Source of the DNA: Rhodoblastus sp. 17X3
GTDB lineage: Bacteria > Pseudomonadota > Alphaproteobacteria > Rhizobiales > Beijerinckiaceae
Length of the DNA: 64,000 bases
Direction of reading: 5' to 3'
Assembly: GCF_030056575.1 (NCBI RefSeq)
Contig: NZ_JASHHX010000002.1
Location: 186,001 to 250,000, forward strand
The position numbers were made by a program, and so were the translations under genes. Shown here piece after piece: positions 17,925-30,878 of this stretch. Below the pieces are notes generated by a model that saw only the letters and a list, made by a program, of their open reading frames with translations, was not told the DNA's origin and searched no databases. Positions within the stretch are counted from its first letter, which is position 1. Each line of letters starts with the position of its first letter.

Positions 17925-20450
17925 ATGAAGTTTCGCCGAGGTCTTAAAGGTCGGTCCGCATTGGCGGTCGCGTTGGTTGTCGGTACGCTCGCGGCGCCGA
18001 ACCAGGCGTTTGCCGAAACTATCGTCGTCGAAGGCAATCATCGCGTCGATGCGGAGACGATCCGCTCGTATTTCGTGGGCGGCGACGCCAACGATGCGGT
18101 CAAGAAGCTTTACGGCACCGGATATTTCTCCGACGTGCAGGTCAGCCGTCGTGGTTCGACGCTGGTGGTGCATGTCGTCGAGAATTCGACGGTGATCAAT
18201 CACGTCGTTTTCACCGGCAATAGCAAGGTCAAGTCCGAGGACCTCGAAAAAGAGGTCCAGCTGAAGAACCGCGGCGCCTATAGCCGCGCCGTCGCTGACG
18301 CCGACGTGCAGCGCATCATGGACGTCTACCGTCGCGCCGGACGCAATGCCGCTTCCGTCACGACGCGCACGGTCGAGACGCCCAATGGCACGGTCGACGT
18401 CGTCTATGACATCAAGGAAGGCGAAAAGACCGGCGTCAAGGAAATCCGTTTTGTCGGCAATCAGGCTTATTCCAGCGGTCGCCTGCTGGGCCTGATGGAC
18501 ACGACGGAGATGAACCTCCTGTCCTTCTTCAAGACTTCGGACGTTTTCGATCCCGACCGTCTCGCCAAGGACGCCGAGGCGATCCGTCGCTTCTATCTCA
18601 AGAACGGCTATGCCGACTTCCGCATCATCGGCGTCGATCCGGTCTACGACCCGGCTCAAGGCGGCTATATTGTCACGATTTCGCTGGAAGAGGGCGGCGT
18701 TTACCACGTCGGCTCCGTCCAGGTCGAATCGCACATCAATGGCGTTTCCGACGCCGCTCTCCAGCCGTCGCTCCAGATTCATGCTGGCGACACCTATGAC
18801 GGCGACGCCGTCCAGAACACTGTTCTGCGCCTGACGAAGGAAGTCCAGAAACAGGGCTACGCCTTCTCGCAGGTTCGCCCGCGCGGCGACCGCGATCCGG
18901 CCACCCACACCGTTGCGATCGCCTTTGTCGTCGAGGAAGGTCCTCGCGTTTATATCGAGCGGATCAACATTCGAGGCAACACGGCGACGCGCGATTACGT
19001 GATCCGCCGCGAGTTCGATATTGGCGAAGGCGACGCCTATAACAAGGTGCTCGTCGACAAGGCCGAACGCCGCCTGAATTCGCTGGGCTTCTTCAAGAAG
19101 GTCAAGATTTCCAACGAGCCCGGTTCGGCGGCCGACCGCATCATCGTCGATGTCGATGTCGAGGAGCAGTCCACGGGTTCATTCTCGGTCTCGGGCGGCT
19201 ATTCGACGACCGAAGGCTTCATTGCCGAAGTCTCGGTCACGCAGAGCAACTTCCTGGGTCGCGGCGATTACATTCGCACCTCGCTTTCCTATGGCCAGTA
19301 CACCAAGGGCATCGAGCTCAACTACACCGAGCCCTTCTTCCTGGATAACCGCCTTGCGGCGGGCTTCGACCTTTATTCCAAGATGTCGAGCGCCTCCAAC
19401 TATGCCTATTATTCAAACTGGGTCACGGGCGGCACCATTCGCTTCGGCATACCGCTGACGGACGATCTTTCGATCGCCCCGCGCTATTCGCTGTATAATT
19501 CGCAGCTGACGATCCCCAATAATTCCAGCCGTCCTTATAACGACTGTACTTATCCGATCTGGGGCATCACGCCCGGCACGCCTGGCGCGCTGCCAATCGA
19601 CTATACATTTGGCACTTCGAGCTGCTTGACCAATGGCGAAGCTTCGCTGGCGCTGAAGCAGGCGCAGGGCAACTGGCTCACGTCGATGATCGGCTATACG
19701 CTGGCCTATAACACGATCGACAATCCGCGTGATCCGCATAACGGCATTCGCGCCGAATTGAAGCAGGATTTCGCCGGTGTTGGCGGCGATTCCAATTTCC
19801 TCCGCACGACGGTCGATATTCGCGGCTATCACGAGCTTTATTTCGACAATATCGTCGGCATCGGGCATTTGCAGGCGGGCAACTTGCTGAATACCGGCAG
19901 CCAGCCCCTGCGTATCGTTGATAACTTCAATCTTGGCCCGAGCCTGGTTCGCGGCTTCGCGCCGGGGGGCATCGGTCCGCGCGACGTCACCAACCTCTAT
20001 ACCAACAATAACGGCAACGCGCTCGGCGGCACCGATTATTGGGGCGCTTCGCTCGAAGCGCAGTTCCCGATCTGGGGCGTGCCCAGGGATCTGGGACTCA
20101 AGGGCGCGGTCTATGCCGATGCCGGCAGCCTCTGGAACTACCAGGGCATGACCAATTTCGGCACCTATCTGGGGTATAATTCCGCTCAGGCGCTGTCCTG
20201 CGCCTATATGACCAACAACACCCCGACGGGCGCGCCGAAGAGGACCTATGCGGCCAACGGCGTCCCTGTTCAGCAAACGCCTTGCATCAATGTCGGCAGC
20301 AACAACGCGGCCGTCCGGTCGTCGGTTGGCCTCGGTCTGATCTGGGCTTCGCCCATGGGTCCGATCCGATTCAACTATTCCTTCGTTCTCTCGAAGGCCA
20401 ATACCGACGTCACTCAGGCGTTCAGCTTCACCGGCGGCACGAATTTCTGA
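17925..20450 (+). CDS. bamA: Outer membrane protein assembly factor BamA
   Basis: Central Omp85 protein that folds beta-barrel proteins into the outer membrane. ATG 17925 gives a good signal peptide cleaved after AFA (residue 30), so the longer in-frame start at 17802 is rejected. The 841-aa protein has successive POTRA domains (about 31-390; e.g. [63 protein letters not shown]) and a 16-strand barrel to the C-terminal aromatic residue, with the VRGF-type lid-lock motif as [14 protein letters not shown]. It heads the lipid A gene run. Confidence 0.96.
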   Translation: MKFRRGLKGRSALAVALVVGTLAAPNQAFAETIVVEGNHRVDAETIRSYFVGGDANDAVKKLYGTGYFSDVQVSRRGSTLVVHVVENSTVINHVVFTGNSKVKSEDLEKEVQLKNRGAYSRAVADADVQRIMDVYRRAGRNAASVTTRTVETPNGTVDVVYDIKEGEKTGVKEIRFVGNQAYSSGRLLGLMDTTEMNLLSFFKTSDVFDPDRLAKDAEAIRRFYLKNGYADFRIIGVDPVYDPAQGGYIVTISLEEGGVYHVGSVQVESHINGVSDAALQPSLQIHAGDTYDGDAVQNTVLRLTKEVQKQGYAFSQVRPRGDRDPATHTVAIAFVVEEGPRVYIERINIRGNTATRDYVIRREFDIGEGDAYNKVLVDKAERRLNSLGFFKKVKISNEPGSAADRIIVDVDVEEQSTGSFSVSGGYSTTEGFIAEVSVTQSNFLGRGDYIRTSLSYGQYTKGIELNYTEPFFLDNRLAAGFDLYSKMSSASNYAYYSNWVTGGTIRFGIPLTDDLSIAPRYSLYNSQLTIPNNSSRPYNDCTYPIWGITPGTPGALPIDYTFGTSSCLTNGEASLALKQAQGNWLTSMIGYTLAYNTIDNPRDPHNGIRAELKQDFAGVGGDSNFLRTTVDIRGYHELYFDNIVGIGHLQAGNLLNTGSQPLRIVDNFNLGPSLVRGFAPGGIGPRDVTNLYTNNNGNALGGTDYWGASLEAQFPIWGVPRDLGLKGAVYADAGSLWNYQGMTNFGTYLGYNSAQALSCAYMTNNTPTGAPKRTYAANGVPVQQTPCINVGSNNAAVRSSVGLGLIWASPMGPIRFNYSFVLSKANTDVTQAFSFTGGTNF

Positions 20451-20471
20451 TCGCGCAGCGTAGGGATAAGA

Positions 20472-20500
20472 GGGCGCGGCCGAAAGCCGCGCCCTTTTCC
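20472..20500 (+). terminator. Intrinsic terminator after bamA
   Basis: GGGCGCGGC (20472-20480), loop CGAAA, GCCGCGCCC (20486-20494), then TTTTCC. It ends 78 bp before lpxD, so the lpx genes may rely on read-through or their own promoter. Confidence 0.85.
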
Positions 20501-20578
20501 TTTGGCGGGCCGGCTCTCGAGCGCCGCGTCTCGCTTTGTCGCACAACCGAAATCTCTTCGAAGCAAGGGAGTCCCGAA

Positions 20579-21631
20579 ATGGACGAGATGAAGTTTTTTC
20601 GTCGCGCGATTTCGCCCACTCTTGGCGAGATTGTCGAATGGACGGGCGCAAAGCCGGCCGAAGGGGTCGATCTGAGCGTCGCAATCGTCGATGTCGCGCC
20701 GCTTGACCGGGCGCGGCCCGGCGACCTGGTCTTTCTCGACAATCCCAAATATGCCGATCAACTCGCCGGCACGCGGGCGACAGCCTGTCTGGTCGGCGAA
20801 CGCTATGCGGACCGCGTGCCCAAGGGCGTTGCCGCATTGGTCGTGCGGGAGCCTTATCGCGCCTGCTCCATCGTCACAGCGCGGCTTTACCCCGACGCCG
20901 CGCGTCCGGGCTCCCTGTTCGACAGCCATGGCGTCTCGCCCGGCGCGAATGTCCATCCGCTTGCGCGCCTTGAGGCGGATGTCATTGTCGATCCCGGCGC
21001 GGTGATCGGACCCTATGCGGAAATCGGCTCGGGCGCCGTCATCGGCCCCAATGCGGTCATCGGCCCGCGTGTGCGGATCGGCCGCTCCAGTGCCGTCGGC
21101 GCCGGCGCGACCATATGCAACGCCTTGATCGGCGATCGCGTCATCATTCATCCCGGCGTGCGAATTGGTCAGGACGGATTCGGCTTCGCGATGAGCCCGA
21201 AGGGGCACCAGAAGGTGCCGCAAATCGGCCGCGTCATCATCCAGGACGATGTCGAGATCGGCGCGAACAGCACGATTGATCGCGGCGCCAATCGCGACAC
21301 GATCATCGGCGAGGGCACGAAGATCGATAATCTGGTGCAGATCGCCCATAACGTTGTGATCGGTCGCCATTGCGTCATCGTCAGCCAGGTCGGCATATCC
21401 GGCTCGACCGAGTTCGGCGATTTTGTCGTCGCGGGAGGGCAGGCCGGCATCACCGGCCATTTGCGTATCGGCATGGGAGCGCAGATCGCGGCGCAGTCCG
21501 GCGTCATGAATGACGTCGATCCGGGCGCCAAGGTCGGCGGATCGCCGGCCAAGAATGCGCGCGACTGGCTGAAGAGCGTCGCCGCGCTCGACAGATTGAC
21601 GAAAAGTCGTAGCCGCGGGCGCGAGGAATGA
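20579..21631 (+). CDS. lpxD: UDP-3-O-(3-hydroxyacyl)glucosamine N-acyltransferase
   Basis: Third enzyme of lipid A synthesis; adds the N-linked hydroxyacyl chain. ATG 20579 follows AGGGAG at 20565-20570; 350 aa. An N-terminal uridine-binding domain (about 1-110) precedes a left-handed beta-helix of hexapeptide repeats ([20 protein letters not shown] onward), with the catalytic region reading [20 protein letters not shown]. It is followed closely by fabZ, lpxA, lpxI and lpxB, the standard lipid A order. Confidence 0.95.
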   Translation: MDEMKFFRRAISPTLGEIVEWTGAKPAEGVDLSVAIVDVAPLDRARPGDLVFLDNPKYADQLAGTRATACLVGERYADRVPKGVAALVVREPYRACSIVTARLYPDAARPGSLFDSHGVSPGANVHPLARLEADVIVDPGAVIGPYAEIGSGAVIGPNAVIGPRVRIGRSSAVGAGATICNALIGDRVIIHPGVRIGQDGFGFAMSPKGHQKVPQIGRVIIQDDVEIGANSTIDRGANRDTIIGEGTKIDNLVQIAHNVVIGRHCVIVSQVGISGSTEFGDFVVAGGQAGITGHLRIGMGAQIAAQSGVMNDVDPGAKVGGSPAKNARDWLKSVAALDRLTKSRSRGREE

Positions 21632-21711
21632 GTTTTTGCGCTGGCTTTCGACGCGAATGTGTCGTTAAAGCGGGCTTAGTCGTACAGGGCTTGAATTTTA
21701 CGGAACTTGAT

Positions 21712-22191
21712 ATGTCGGACCAGGGCAGTACTTTGGAGACGATCGATATCCAGCGGCTGATGCAATTGCTCCCGCATCGCTATCCTTTCTTGCTGGTCGA
21801 TCGGATCATTCAGGCGCGCGGGGACGAATTCGGCGTCGGCATCAAGAATGTAACGATCAACGAGCCGCAATTCACCGGCCATTTCCCTGAACGGCCCGTC
21901 TTCCCGGGTGTTCTTCTGATTGAGGCAATGGCCCAGACGGCCGGCGCGCTGTGCGTCAATTCGCGTCTCGGCGGCGCCAAGCCTCCGTTGGTCTATTTCA
22001 TGACCATCGACAAGGCGAAATTTCGCAAGCCGGTCGTGCCGGGCGACCGCGTCGAATTTCATATGACGCGCATCAATCAGCGGCGCAACATCTGGTGGTA
22101 TCAGGGCAAGGCGATGGTCGACGGCGCGCTGGTCGCCGAGGCGGAAATCAGCGCCATGATCATCACCGAAGACGCTGACAAACAAGGCTGA
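21712..22191 (+). CDS. fabZ: 3-hydroxyacyl-ACP dehydratase FabZ
   Basis: Dehydrates 3-hydroxyacyl-ACP in fatty acid synthesis and competes with LpxA/LpxD for the same substrates. ATG 21712 gives 159 aa starting 20 residues before the conserved [10 protein letters not shown]; a further in-frame ATG at 21628 overlaps lpxD and would add unconserved residues. Catalytic His57 lies in [11 protein letters not shown] and Glu71 in LLIEAMAQ. Hot-dog fold, normal length. Confidence 0.94.
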   Translation: MSDQGSTLETIDIQRLMQLLPHRYPFLLVDRIIQARGDEFGVGIKNVTINEPQFTGHFPERPVFPGVLLIEAMAQTAGALCVNSRLGGAKPPLVYFMTIDKAKFRKPVVPGDRVEFHMTRINQRRNIWWYQGKAMVDGALVAEAEISAMIITEDADKQG

Positions 22192-22194
22192 ACC

Positions 22195-22995
22195 ATGTCC
22201 ATTCATCCCACTTCGATCGTCGAGGACGGCGCGAAACTGGGCGACGGCGTCCATATCGGCCCGTTCTGCCATATCGGCCCGAATGTGACGCTTGGCGACG
22301 GCGTGAGCCTGAAGTCCCACGTCGTCGTCAACGGCCACACCGCCATTGGCCCGCGCGCCCGCATCTATCCCTTCGCGTCGGTCGGTTATGAGCCGCAGGA
22401 TCTGAAATATCGGGGCGAGGAAACCACGCTGACCATCGGCGCCGATTGTGTGATCCGCGAGGGCGTGACGATGAATCCCGGCACGGTGACGGGCCGCTCG
22501 GCGACCATCGTCGGCGATCGCTGTTTCTTCCTTGCCAATTCCCACGTCGGCCATGACAGCATCATCGGCAATGACTGCGTTTTTTCCAACAATGTCATGA
22601 TCGCCGGCCATGTCACCATCGACGACTTCGTCATTTGCGGCGGCGGCTCGGCCATCGTCCAATATGCCCGCGTAGGCGCGCATTCTTTTGTCAGCGGCAT
22701 GACAGGCATCGGGGCCGATCTCATCCCATTCGGTCTGGCCTTCGGCAGCCGTGGCTTCCTCATGGGCCTCAATCTCGTTGGTCTGAAGCGGCGAAATTTC
22801 ACCCGCGAAGCCATCCATGACCTGCGCCGCGCCTATCGCGCCCTGTTCGCGCCGGAAGGGACCTTGAAAGAGCGCGTCGAAGACGTCGCCGAGGAATTTG
22901 CCGATAACGCCGAGGTCATGATGATCGTCGATTTCATCCGCGCGGGCGGGGATCGCGCCTTGTGCATGCCGCAGATTGAGCGGCTCACGCCGTGA
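22195..22995 (+). CDS. lpxA: UDP-N-acetylglucosamine acyltransferase
   Basis: First enzyme of lipid A synthesis. 266 aa, made of hexapeptide repeats (IHPTSIVEDGAKLGDGVHIG onward) with the catalytic His region in FFLANSHVGHDSIIGNDC, and a C-terminal helical domain (NLVGLKRRNFTREAI). It begins 3 bp after the fabZ stop and its stop overlaps the GTG start of lpxI, so translation is coupled. Confidence 0.96.
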   Translation: MSIHPTSIVEDGAKLGDGVHIGPFCHIGPNVTLGDGVSLKSHVVVNGHTAIGPRARIYPFASVGYEPQDLKYRGEETTLTIGADCVIREGVTMNPGTVTGRSATIVGDRCFFLANSHVGHDSIIGNDCVFSNNVMIAGHVTIDDFVICGGGSAIVQYARVGAHSFVSGMTGIGADLIPFGLAFGSRGFLMGLNLVGLKRRNFTREAIHDLRRAYRALFAPEGTLKERVEDVAEEFADNAEVMMIVDFIRAGGDRALCMPQIERLTP

Positions 22996-23837
22996 GCGAC
23001 CGCGTCGCCCTGATTTGCGGCGGCGGGCAATTCCCCCTCGTCGCGGCCCGCGCGGCGCGGCAACGGGGGCTCGAGGTCTTTATCCTCGGTCTCAAGGGAA
23101 TGGCGAGTGAGGCGATCGAGGAGTTTCCGCATATCTGGCTCGGAGTCGGGCAGTTGGGCGCTGCGCTGCGCGAGATCGCGGCGCGGGACATCAAGGACGT
23201 CTGCCTGATCGGCGGCCTTGGGCGGCCTGAATTCGCCGACCTGCGCCCGGATTGGGGTGCGATCAAGCGTCTGCCCGATATTGTTCGACTTCTGAAAGGC
23301 GGCGACGATCACGCGCTCAAGGGCGTGATTCGGCTGTTCGAAGGCGAGGGGCTGCGTGTGGTTGGCGTCGATTCCTTCGCGCCGGAACTGCTGGCGGCCG
23401 CAGGGCCGATGAATCGCGTTCCGTTTCCGAAGGATTGCGCGGAAGATCTCGTCTTCGGCCACGATTGCCTCAGCGCGCTTTCGGCCTTCGATATCGGGCA
23501 GGCTCTCGTGCTGTTCCATCGCCGCATCATCGCTCTCGAGGCCGCCGAGGGGACGGACGCCATGCTCCACCGGGTCGCGGAACTGCGCGAAAAAGGACGC
23601 TGGCGGGCCAAGGGGCCGGCGGGCCTGCTTATCAAGGCGCCGAAAAAAGGCCAGGACCTGCGTGTCGATTTGCCCGCCATGGGACCGGAAACGGTGGCTT
23701 CGGCCGCAAAAGCCGGGCTAATGGGCATCGCGGTCGAGACGGGCAGAGTGCTGATCCTCGATCGCGCCGCCGTCGCCGCGCAGGCGGAAAAGGCGGGACT
23801 GTTCCTTTACGGCTTCTCGCGGGAGACGGCGGCGTGA
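22992..23837 (+). CDS. lpxI: UDP-2,3-diacylglucosamine pyrophosphatase LpxI
   Basis: Hydrolyses UDP-2,3-diacylglucosamine to lipid X; LpxI (DUF1009) replaces LpxH in alphaproteobacteria. 281 aa starting with GTG in a 4-bp overlap with lpxA. Family stretches: ICGGGQFPLVAARAARQRG at the N terminus, CLIGGLGRPEF, VRLLKGGDDHALKG, and KAPKKGQDLRVDLPAMGPET near the C terminus. No LpxH-type metallophosphatase motif is present, as expected. Confidence 0.94.
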   Translation: MSDRVALICGGGQFPLVAARAARQRGLEVFILGLKGMASEAIEEFPHIWLGVGQLGAALREIAARDIKDVCLIGGLGRPEFADLRPDWGAIKRLPDIVRLLKGGDDHALKGVIRLFEGEGLRVVGVDSFAPELLAAAGPMNRVPFPKDCAEDLVFGHDCLSALSAFDIGQALVLFHRRIIALEAAEGTDAMLHRVAELREKGRWRAKGPAGLLIKAPKKGQDLRVDLPAMGPETVASAAKAGLMGIAVETGRVLILDRAAVAAQAEKAGLFLYGFSRETAA

Positions 23838-24967
23838 AAATTTACATGATCGCCGGCGAGCCCTCGGGTGATCTGCTCGGTCAGGGCTTGATCCGAGCGA
23901 TACGCGCCCGCGCGCCCGATGTCGAACTTTTGGGCGTCGGCGGCGAGGCCATGCGCGGGGAAAATTTCGACAGCCTGTTTCCGATGAACGAAATTTCGTT
24001 GATGGGCGTGCTGCCAGTGCTCGCCAATCTGCGCAACCTGCTAAAACGGATAGACCAGACCGCGCGCGCGGTGATCGCCGCGCGTCCCGACGCGCTGATC
24101 CTCATCGACAGCCCGGATTTTACCCATCGCGTCGCCAAGCGCGTGCGCAGGGTGCTGCCAGATCTGAAAATCGTGAACTATGTCGGGCCGACGGTCTGGG
24201 CCTGGCGTCCTGGGCGCGCGAAGAAGATGCGCGCCTATGTCGATCTGATTTTGGCGATATTTCCTTTCGAACCGGAGGCGCATCTGCGCCTCGACGGGCC
24301 GCGTTGCCTTTATATCGGCCATCCGGTGATCGAGCGGGCGGCGCAGTTGCGGGGCGATGACGAGACCAAGAAATTAGGCCCGGTGCTCGTCCTGCCCGGC
24401 TCGCGCGCCTCGGTTGTGCAGCGCATGGGCGCGCCTTTCGGCGAGGCCATCGCGCGGCTCGATGCGGAGCATCCGGGCCTCGAATATATCTTGCCCACCG
24501 CGACGAGCGTGCTCGAACAGGTTCGCGCAATGACCGCCGGCTGGCCGGTCAAGCCGCGCGTGGTGGTGGACGACGCCGAGAAATACGCCGCCTTCCGCTC
24601 CGCTCGCGCCGCGCTCGCGGCCTCGGGCACCGTGGCGCTGGAACTGGCGATGTCGCGGACGCCTGCCATCGTCGCCTATCGAATCCCCAGGATCGAGGAA
24701 TTCTTCGCGCGCCGCCTCATTCAGGTGAACATGGTGTCGCTGCCCAATCTGATCATCGGCGAAAAGGCCTATCCGGAATATTTGCAGGACGAAGCGAACG
24801 GCGCATTGCTGGCCGCGCGTCTGGCCGAGATCATCGAGGACAGCCCGGAACGGCGCCGGCAGCTTGCCGCGCTTAGCCTGTTGCGCGAACGGATCGCGAT
24901 TGCCGAAGGGCAGAAGCCGAGCGAAAAGGCGGCTGAAGCCATTTGCGAGCTTATCGGCGCAAACTAA
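23834..24967 (+). CDS. lpxB: Lipid A disaccharide synthase
   Basis: GT19 glycosyltransferase that joins lipid X and UDP-2,3-diacylglucosamine. A GTG start overlaps the lpxI stop by 4 bp; 377 aa. Motifs: MIAGEPSGDLLG at the N terminus, DSPDFTHRVAKRVRR, GPTVWAWRPGRAKKM, VLVLPGSRASVVQRM, and SGTVALELAMSRTPAIVAYR for donor binding. Ends the lipid A run. Confidence 0.96.
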   Translation: MKIYMIAGEPSGDLLGQGLIRAIRARAPDVELLGVGGEAMRGENFDSLFPMNEISLMGVLPVLANLRNLLKRIDQTARAVIAARPDALILIDSPDFTHRVAKRVRRVLPDLKIVNYVGPTVWAWRPGRAKKMRAYVDLILAIFPFEPEAHLRLDGPRCLYIGHPVIERAAQLRGDDETKKLGPVLVLPGSRASVVQRMGAPFGEAIARLDAEHPGLEYILPTATSVLEQVRAMTAGWPVKPRVVVDDAEKYAAFRSARAALAASGTVALELAMSRTPAIVAYRIPRIEEFFARRLIQVNMVSLPNLIIGEKAYPEYLQDEANGALLAARLAEIIEDSPERRRQLAALSLLRERIAIAEGQKPSEKAAEAICELIGAN

Positions 24968-24989
24968 TAAAATAACGGAATAATTTTCT

Positions 24990-25552
24990 TCAGCGCGGAT
25001 TCATGATCGCCAGCGTCTTCTTGCCGAAGGTGGTCAGCACGACAACGCGCGCCCTGGCGTCGCCGATCTTCGGGCTGTAACGCAGGAAGGGCGTATTCGG
25101 GTTTTCATTCCCCGCATAGCTGAACGCCTTGTCGCCGAGGCAGGCTTCGACAGTCGCCTTGAGGTCGGCCAGACTCAATTTCTCGGCCTGGCAGGAATAG
25201 ATGATTTCGCCGATCTTCTTCTTATCGACGATCTCGCAAGCGCCAAACAGCGGGTCTGTCACGCCAAAAGTCGCCAGCGAATCGCTTTCGGCCTTTACGG
25301 CGCTGCGAACGCCTTTGAAGCCGTCCGAGGCGGCGGCGATCAGTTTCCTGAAAGCGGCGCAATCGAAGGCCTTGTCGTCGATGGGCGCCGGTTCGACGCG
25401 CTTTTCGACCAGTCCGCCTTCTTCGATCGCATTGGCCTGCGCGAAAACGAAACCGCCCCCAAGGCTGAGCCAGATGAGGGCGGCTGCGGAAGAGGACCGC
25501 GCCGCCGCGCGCAAGGCGCAGGACGCGGGCCGGATTTTGTCCGAGAGATGGA

Positions 25553-25556
<4 letters not shown>
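24990..25556 (-). CDS. Secreted hypothetical protein downstream of gltA
   Basis: A 188-aa protein, if started at TTG 25556, which overlaps the gltA stop (TTGA) and gives a signal peptide ending near VFAQA (about residue 42). The frame is open farther upstream inside gltA, so the start is uncertain; no ATG exists in the conserved part. The mature protein contains [13 protein letters not shown], two further cysteines ([30 protein letters not shown]) and a C-terminal strand-rich segment. The four cysteines may form disulfides in the periplasm. I do not recognise the family. Confidence 0.55.
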
Positions 25557-26839
<1,283 letters not shown>

Positions 26840-26985
26840 GAGACTCGCCTTTTCGCTGACGCTGCAGGCCGCGCGTTGCCGGTCGCCCGCCGCGATTTGA
26901 CGGGCGAAATACGGCGAAAACGCGGGAAAATTGTGCGCTGCAAATGACTAGCTCATTGTCGGCGCCGGTTCAAGATGACAGCTTC

Positions 26986-28443
26986 TTAAACGTTGGGGGC
27001 GCCGCCGCCGTGCGCGGCGTCCCGGATTCGGCCGAGACTCTCCTCGCGGCCAAGCGTGACCAGCACGTCGAAAATGCCCGGCGAGGTCGCGCGCCCGGTG
27101 AGCGCCGCGCGCAGCGGTTGGGCGACCTGGCCGAGCTTGGCGCCGGTTTCGGCGACATAGGCGCGCACGGCGGCCTCGGCCGCCGCCGCAGCCCATTCGG
27201 GCAAGGCTTCGAGCTTCGGCGCGAGCGCCGCGAGATGGGCGCGGCCCGCCTCGCCGAGCAGGTCGCGGGCCTTCTCGTCATAGGAAAGCGGCCGCTGCGC
27301 GAACAGGAACTGCGCACCGTCGGCGAGTTCGACCAGCGTCTTGGCGCGCTCCTTCAGGCCGGGCATCGCGCTGGCGAGCTGCGCCTTTTTCCTGTCGTCC
27401 AGCTTGGCCGCAAGCTCGGGCCCGTTGGGGAGATAGGGCAGGGAGGCGACGAATTGCTCCAGCAGCAGCGCGTCGTCCATCGCCCGCATATATTGGCCGT
27501 TCATGTTTTCGAGCTTCACATAGTCAAAGCGCGCCGGGGAACGGTGCACCTGGTCCAGCGAAAAGGCTTCGACCAGCTCCGGCGTCGAGAAGAATTCGCG
27601 GTCGCCCTGGCTCCACCCCAGCCGCGCCAGATAATTGCGCAGGGCTTCGGGCAGATAGCCCAGCGCGCGATAGGCGTCCACGCCGAGCGCGCCATGGCGC
27701 TTGGACATTTTCGCCCCGTCCGGCCCGTGGATGAGCGGAATATGGGCGAAGGCGGGGATGTCCCAGCCCATGGCCTGATAGATATGGGTCTGGCGCGCGG
27801 CGTTGGTGAGATGATCGTCGCCGCGAATGATCTGGGTCACGCCCATGTCGTGATCGTCCACCACCACCGCGAGCATATAGGTCGGGTTGCCGTCGGAACG
27901 CAGCAGCACGAGATCGTCGAGATCCTTGTTGGGGAAGGTGACCATCCCTTGGACCTTGTCCTGGATGACTGTCTCGCCCTCGCGCGGCGCCTTGAGCCGG
28001 ATCACCGCCTTGCGGCCTTCGGCGATGGCGTAAGCCTCGGCCTCGCTGCCGCCGAGGTCCCGCCAACGCCCGTCATAGCGCGGCGGGCGGCCCTCCTTGC
28101 GCGCCAACTCGCGCATTTCGTCCAGTTCGGCCGGCGTCGCGTAGCATTTATAGGCGGCGCCGCTGGCGAGCATTTGCGCGGCCACCTCGCGGTGGCGGTC
28201 GACGCGGGCGAATTGGTAGATGGTCTCACCGTCCCAATCGAGCCCCAGCCATTGCAGGCCGTCGATGATGGCTGCGATGGCGCCTTCCGTGGACCGTTCG
28301 CGGTCGGTGTCCTCGATGCGCAGCAGCATCTTGCCGCCGCTCTGGCGGGCGAGCAGCCAATTGAACAGAGCGGTGCGCGCGCCGCCAATGTGCAGATAGC
28401 CGGTGGGGGAAGGGGCGAAACGCGTGACGGCGGATTGGGACAT
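26986..28443 (-). CDS. gltX: Glutamyl-tRNA synthetase
   Basis: Class I aminoacyl-tRNA synthetase. 485 aa. HIGH motif is in [20 protein letters not shown] (about 9-28) and KMSKR in [12 protein letters not shown] (near 240). An all-helical anticodon-binding domain forms the last 170 residues. Alphaproteobacteria often have two gltX genes, one charging tRNA-Gln for amidation; which one this is cannot be told. Divergent from the comEC-like gene with 113 bp between. Confidence 0.96.
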   Translation of the reverse strand: MSQSAVTRFAPSPTGYLHIGGARTALFNWLLARQSGGKMLLRIEDTDRERSTEGAIAAIIDGLQWLGLDWDGETIYQFARVDRHREVAAQMLASGAAYKCYATPAELDEMRELARKEGRPPRYDGRWRDLGGSEAEAYAIAEGRKAVIRLKAPREGETVIQDKVQGMVTFPNKDLDDLVLLRSDGNPTYMLAVVVDDHDMGVTQIIRGDDHLTNAARQTHIYQAMGWDIPAFAHIPLIHGPDGAKMSKRHGALGVDAYRALGYLPEALRNYLARLGWSQGDREFFSTPELVEAFSLDQVHRSPARFDYVKLENMNGQYMRAMDDALLLEQFVASLPYLPNGPELAAKLDDRKKAQLASAMPGLKERAKTLVELADGAQFLFAQRPLSYDEKARDLLGEAGRAHLAALAPKLEALPEWAAAAAEAAVRAYVAETGAKLGQVAQPLRAALTGRATSPGIFDVLVTLGREESLGRIRDAAHGGGAPNV

Positions 28444-28556
28444 GACTAGAAAACCTGATGCGGCGCGCGGGGTGATGACGCAATGCGGCGTGGCGTTGCG
28501 GCGGCGCGTTCGTGTAGCATGGGCTCTAACGGCATAAAAACTAAAAAGGCAATGGC

Positions 28557-30854
28557 ATGGCGTCCCCGCCCAAGGGGTTGACGGAGCGGCTGACAGACAG
28601 GGTTTTCGGCGGCGCGGGCCTGGCCGGCTGGACGCCGGGCGCCGCGCTCGCCGCCCTGCGTCGCCGCTGCGGCGCGGCGATGGAGGAGGAATCGGACCTG
28701 CGCCGTCCCTTCCTCTGGCTGCCAGCCGCCGCGGGCGCAGGCGCGATCTTTTATATCCTCGCGCCGACCGAGCCTGTGCTGTGGATCGTCGGGGCCGCCG
28801 CCGTCCTGTTCGCGGCGCTGGCTTATGCCGCGCGGGGGCGTCGCGTCCTTTCCGCTTTGTTTATCGGGCTGGCGGCGATGGCGGCGGGAGAATTTTCCGG
28901 CGGCTGGCGCGCCGCACGGGTCGAGGCGCCGGTGCTGGAGCACACCTTCGTCGGCGACGTCGCGGGTTTCGTCGAGGAGGTGGACCATCGCGTCCAGGGC
29001 GCGCGATTCCTGTTGCGCGTGACTGAGGCCGAGGGGCTGGCGCCGGAAAAGACGCCTTATCGCGTACGCTTGACCTCGCGCGGCGTTCCCGCTTTCGCCG
29101 CCGGCGATTTCCTGACCATCAAGGCGCGGCTGCTGCCTCCGGCCCATGCCGCGCTGCCGGGCGGCTATGATTTCGCCCGCGACGCCTATTTTCAGCGCAT
29201 CGGCGCGGTCGGCAATGTGCTCGGGCGGGCAGAGGCCGCGCCTGCGCCCGAAGAGCCGGGCTGGCGGCTGCGGTTTTTCGCCGGGCTGGACCGGGCGCGC
29301 AACGCCCTGGCGTTGCGGGTTTACAACGCCATCGGCGGCGACAATGGCGCGATCGGCGCGGCCATGGTGACGGGCAAGCGCGACATGCTCTCCGAAGACG
29401 CGCGCGAAACCATCCGCAAGGCCGGCATTTTTCACGTCATCACCATATCCGGCGTGCAGATGACCCTGGTCGCCGGCATATTTTTCGTCGGATTTCGCGG
29501 GCTGCTGGCGCTCTTTCCTGCTCTGGCGCTCAATTATCCCATCAAGAAATGGGCGGCGGCGCTCGCGATGCTCGGAGCGCTGGCCTATGGCCTGTTCACG
29601 GGATCGCGCGTCGGATCCGAACGGGCCTTGTTCATGACCTTGATCCTGCTCGGCGCTGTTCTGGCGGATCGTCCGGCGCTGACCATGCGCAATCTCGCCT
29701 TCGCCGCCCTGGCGGTAATCGCTCTGGAGCCGGAGGCCCTGCTTGGGGCAAGCTTCCAACTCTCCTTCGCCGCTGTCGCGGCTCTGGTCGCGGTCTATGA
29801 AACGCGCGCGGGGGCGCGACGTCCGATCGCCCCGGCGAGGCTGGATGGAACAGAAGCGGAAAAGGAAAAGCAGGGAGTCGCCAAGCATGTCGCCGAAATG
29901 AGCCGCCACGGGCTGCTTGGCGCTCTGGTGGCGACTTTCTGCGCGACCTCGGCGACGGCATCCTTCATGGCCTATGATTTCCATGAATTGAGCCCCTATG
30001 TCCTGATCGGCAATCCGCTGACGCTGGCGATGATCGAGCTGTTCGCGGTGCCCGCCGCGCTAATGGGATCGCTGCTTTTTGCTTTCGGGATCGATGGCTG
30101 GGTCTGGTCCTATCTCGGGGTGGGCATCGCCATGATCATGACCTTCGCACGCTGGATCGGCGAAGCGCCGGGCGCGACTGTCGCTCTGCCAGCTTTCGCG
30201 CCCTGGTCGATCGCCTGCCTGACGCTGGCCGTGTTGTCAGCCGTGCTGTGGCGTACACGAATTCTGAAGCTCACAGCGCTGCCCTGGCTTGCTCTGGGGC
30301 TGCTCGGCGCGGCGAGCGGCGAGCGCTTCGACCTCGCGGTGGCGCCGACGGGCGATATGGCCGCCCTGCGCGACGCTGACGGGTTGCTGACCCTGTTGGG
30401 CAAGAGAAGCGATAATTTCGCCGCCGAGCAATGGCTGCGGGCCGACGCCGACCTGCGATCTTCCGGCGAGACGGAAAGATCGGGCCGCTGCGACTCGCTC
30501 GGCTGCGTCGGCGTGTTGCGCAATGGCGACCAGACTGCGCTGGTGCTCGACCCTTCCGCCTTCCATGAGGATTGCGCGCGGGCTCAGGTCGTGATTTCGC
30601 CGCTCTACGCGCCGCGCTCCTGCGCGCCGAAAATCCTGCTCGACCGGCGCAAGCTGGCGGAAACAGGCTCGGTCACGCTGGCTTTTGGCCCGGATGGCGC
30701 GTCATGGCGCACGGCGCGCGCCCCGGGCGAGGATCGACCGTGGTCGCGCGCGCCGCGGGGGCGCGCCGCGGCGCTTGCCCCGCTTCCCCAAACGGGGCCC
30801 CGGCGCGAGACGTCCGCCGGTTGGAAGGAGCCGCCGGAAGAGCCAGTGGACTGA
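28557..30854 (+). CDS. ComEC/Rec2-family membrane protein
   Basis: A 765-aa polytopic membrane protein. Residues 1-270 include the N-terminal DUF4131-like membrane/OB part; the competence domain follows with [20 protein letters not shown] and [19 protein letters not shown] (about 265-310). Two membrane blocks follow. The last 200 residues lie where ComEC proteins carry a metallo-beta-lactamase domain, but no HxHxDH zinc motif is seen, as in many rhizobial homologues. The canonical role is DNA import through the inner membrane; no other competence genes lie nearby. The C-terminal 60 residues are Arg/Pro-rich. Confidence 0.8.
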   Translation: MASPPKGLTERLTDRVFGGAGLAGWTPGAALAALRRRCGAAMEEESDLRRPFLWLPAAAGAGAIFYILAPTEPVLWIVGAAAVLFAALAYAARGRRVLSALFIGLAAMAAGEFSGGWRAARVEAPVLEHTFVGDVAGFVEEVDHRVQGARFLLRVTEAEGLAPEKTPYRVRLTSRGVPAFAAGDFLTIKARLLPPAHAALPGGYDFARDAYFQRIGAVGNVLGRAEAAPAPEEPGWRLRFFAGLDRARNALALRVYNAIGGDNGAIGAAMVTGKRDMLSEDARETIRKAGIFHVITISGVQMTLVAGIFFVGFRGLLALFPALALNYPIKKWAAALAMLGALAYGLFTGSRVGSERALFMTLILLGAVLADRPALTMRNLAFAALAVIALEPEALLGASFQLSFAAVAALVAVYETRAGARRPIAPARLDGTEAEKEKQGVAKHVAEMSRHGLLGALVATFCATSATASFMAYDFHELSPYVLIGNPLTLAMIELFAVPAALMGSLLFAFGIDGWVWSYLGVGIAMIMTFARWIGEAPGATVALPAFAPWSIACLTLAVLSAVLWRTRILKLTALPWLALGLLGAASGERFDLAVAPTGDMAALRDADGLLTLLGKRSDNFAAEQWLRADADLRSSGETERSGRCDSLGCVGVLRNGDQTALVLDPSAFHEDCARAQVVISPLYAPRSCAPKILLDRRKLAETGSVTLAFGPDGASWRTARAPGEDRPWSRAPRGRAAALAPLPQTGPRRETSAGWKEPPEEPVD

Positions 30855-30878
30855 GCCTTCCGCGCGGGGCAGGGCCGT

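Noticed and set aside
28557-30854. Competence system around the ComEC-like gene.
   Set aside because: No other competence or type IV pilus genes are near, and the metallo-beta-lactamase zinc motif is absent; a lone family member is common in this group.
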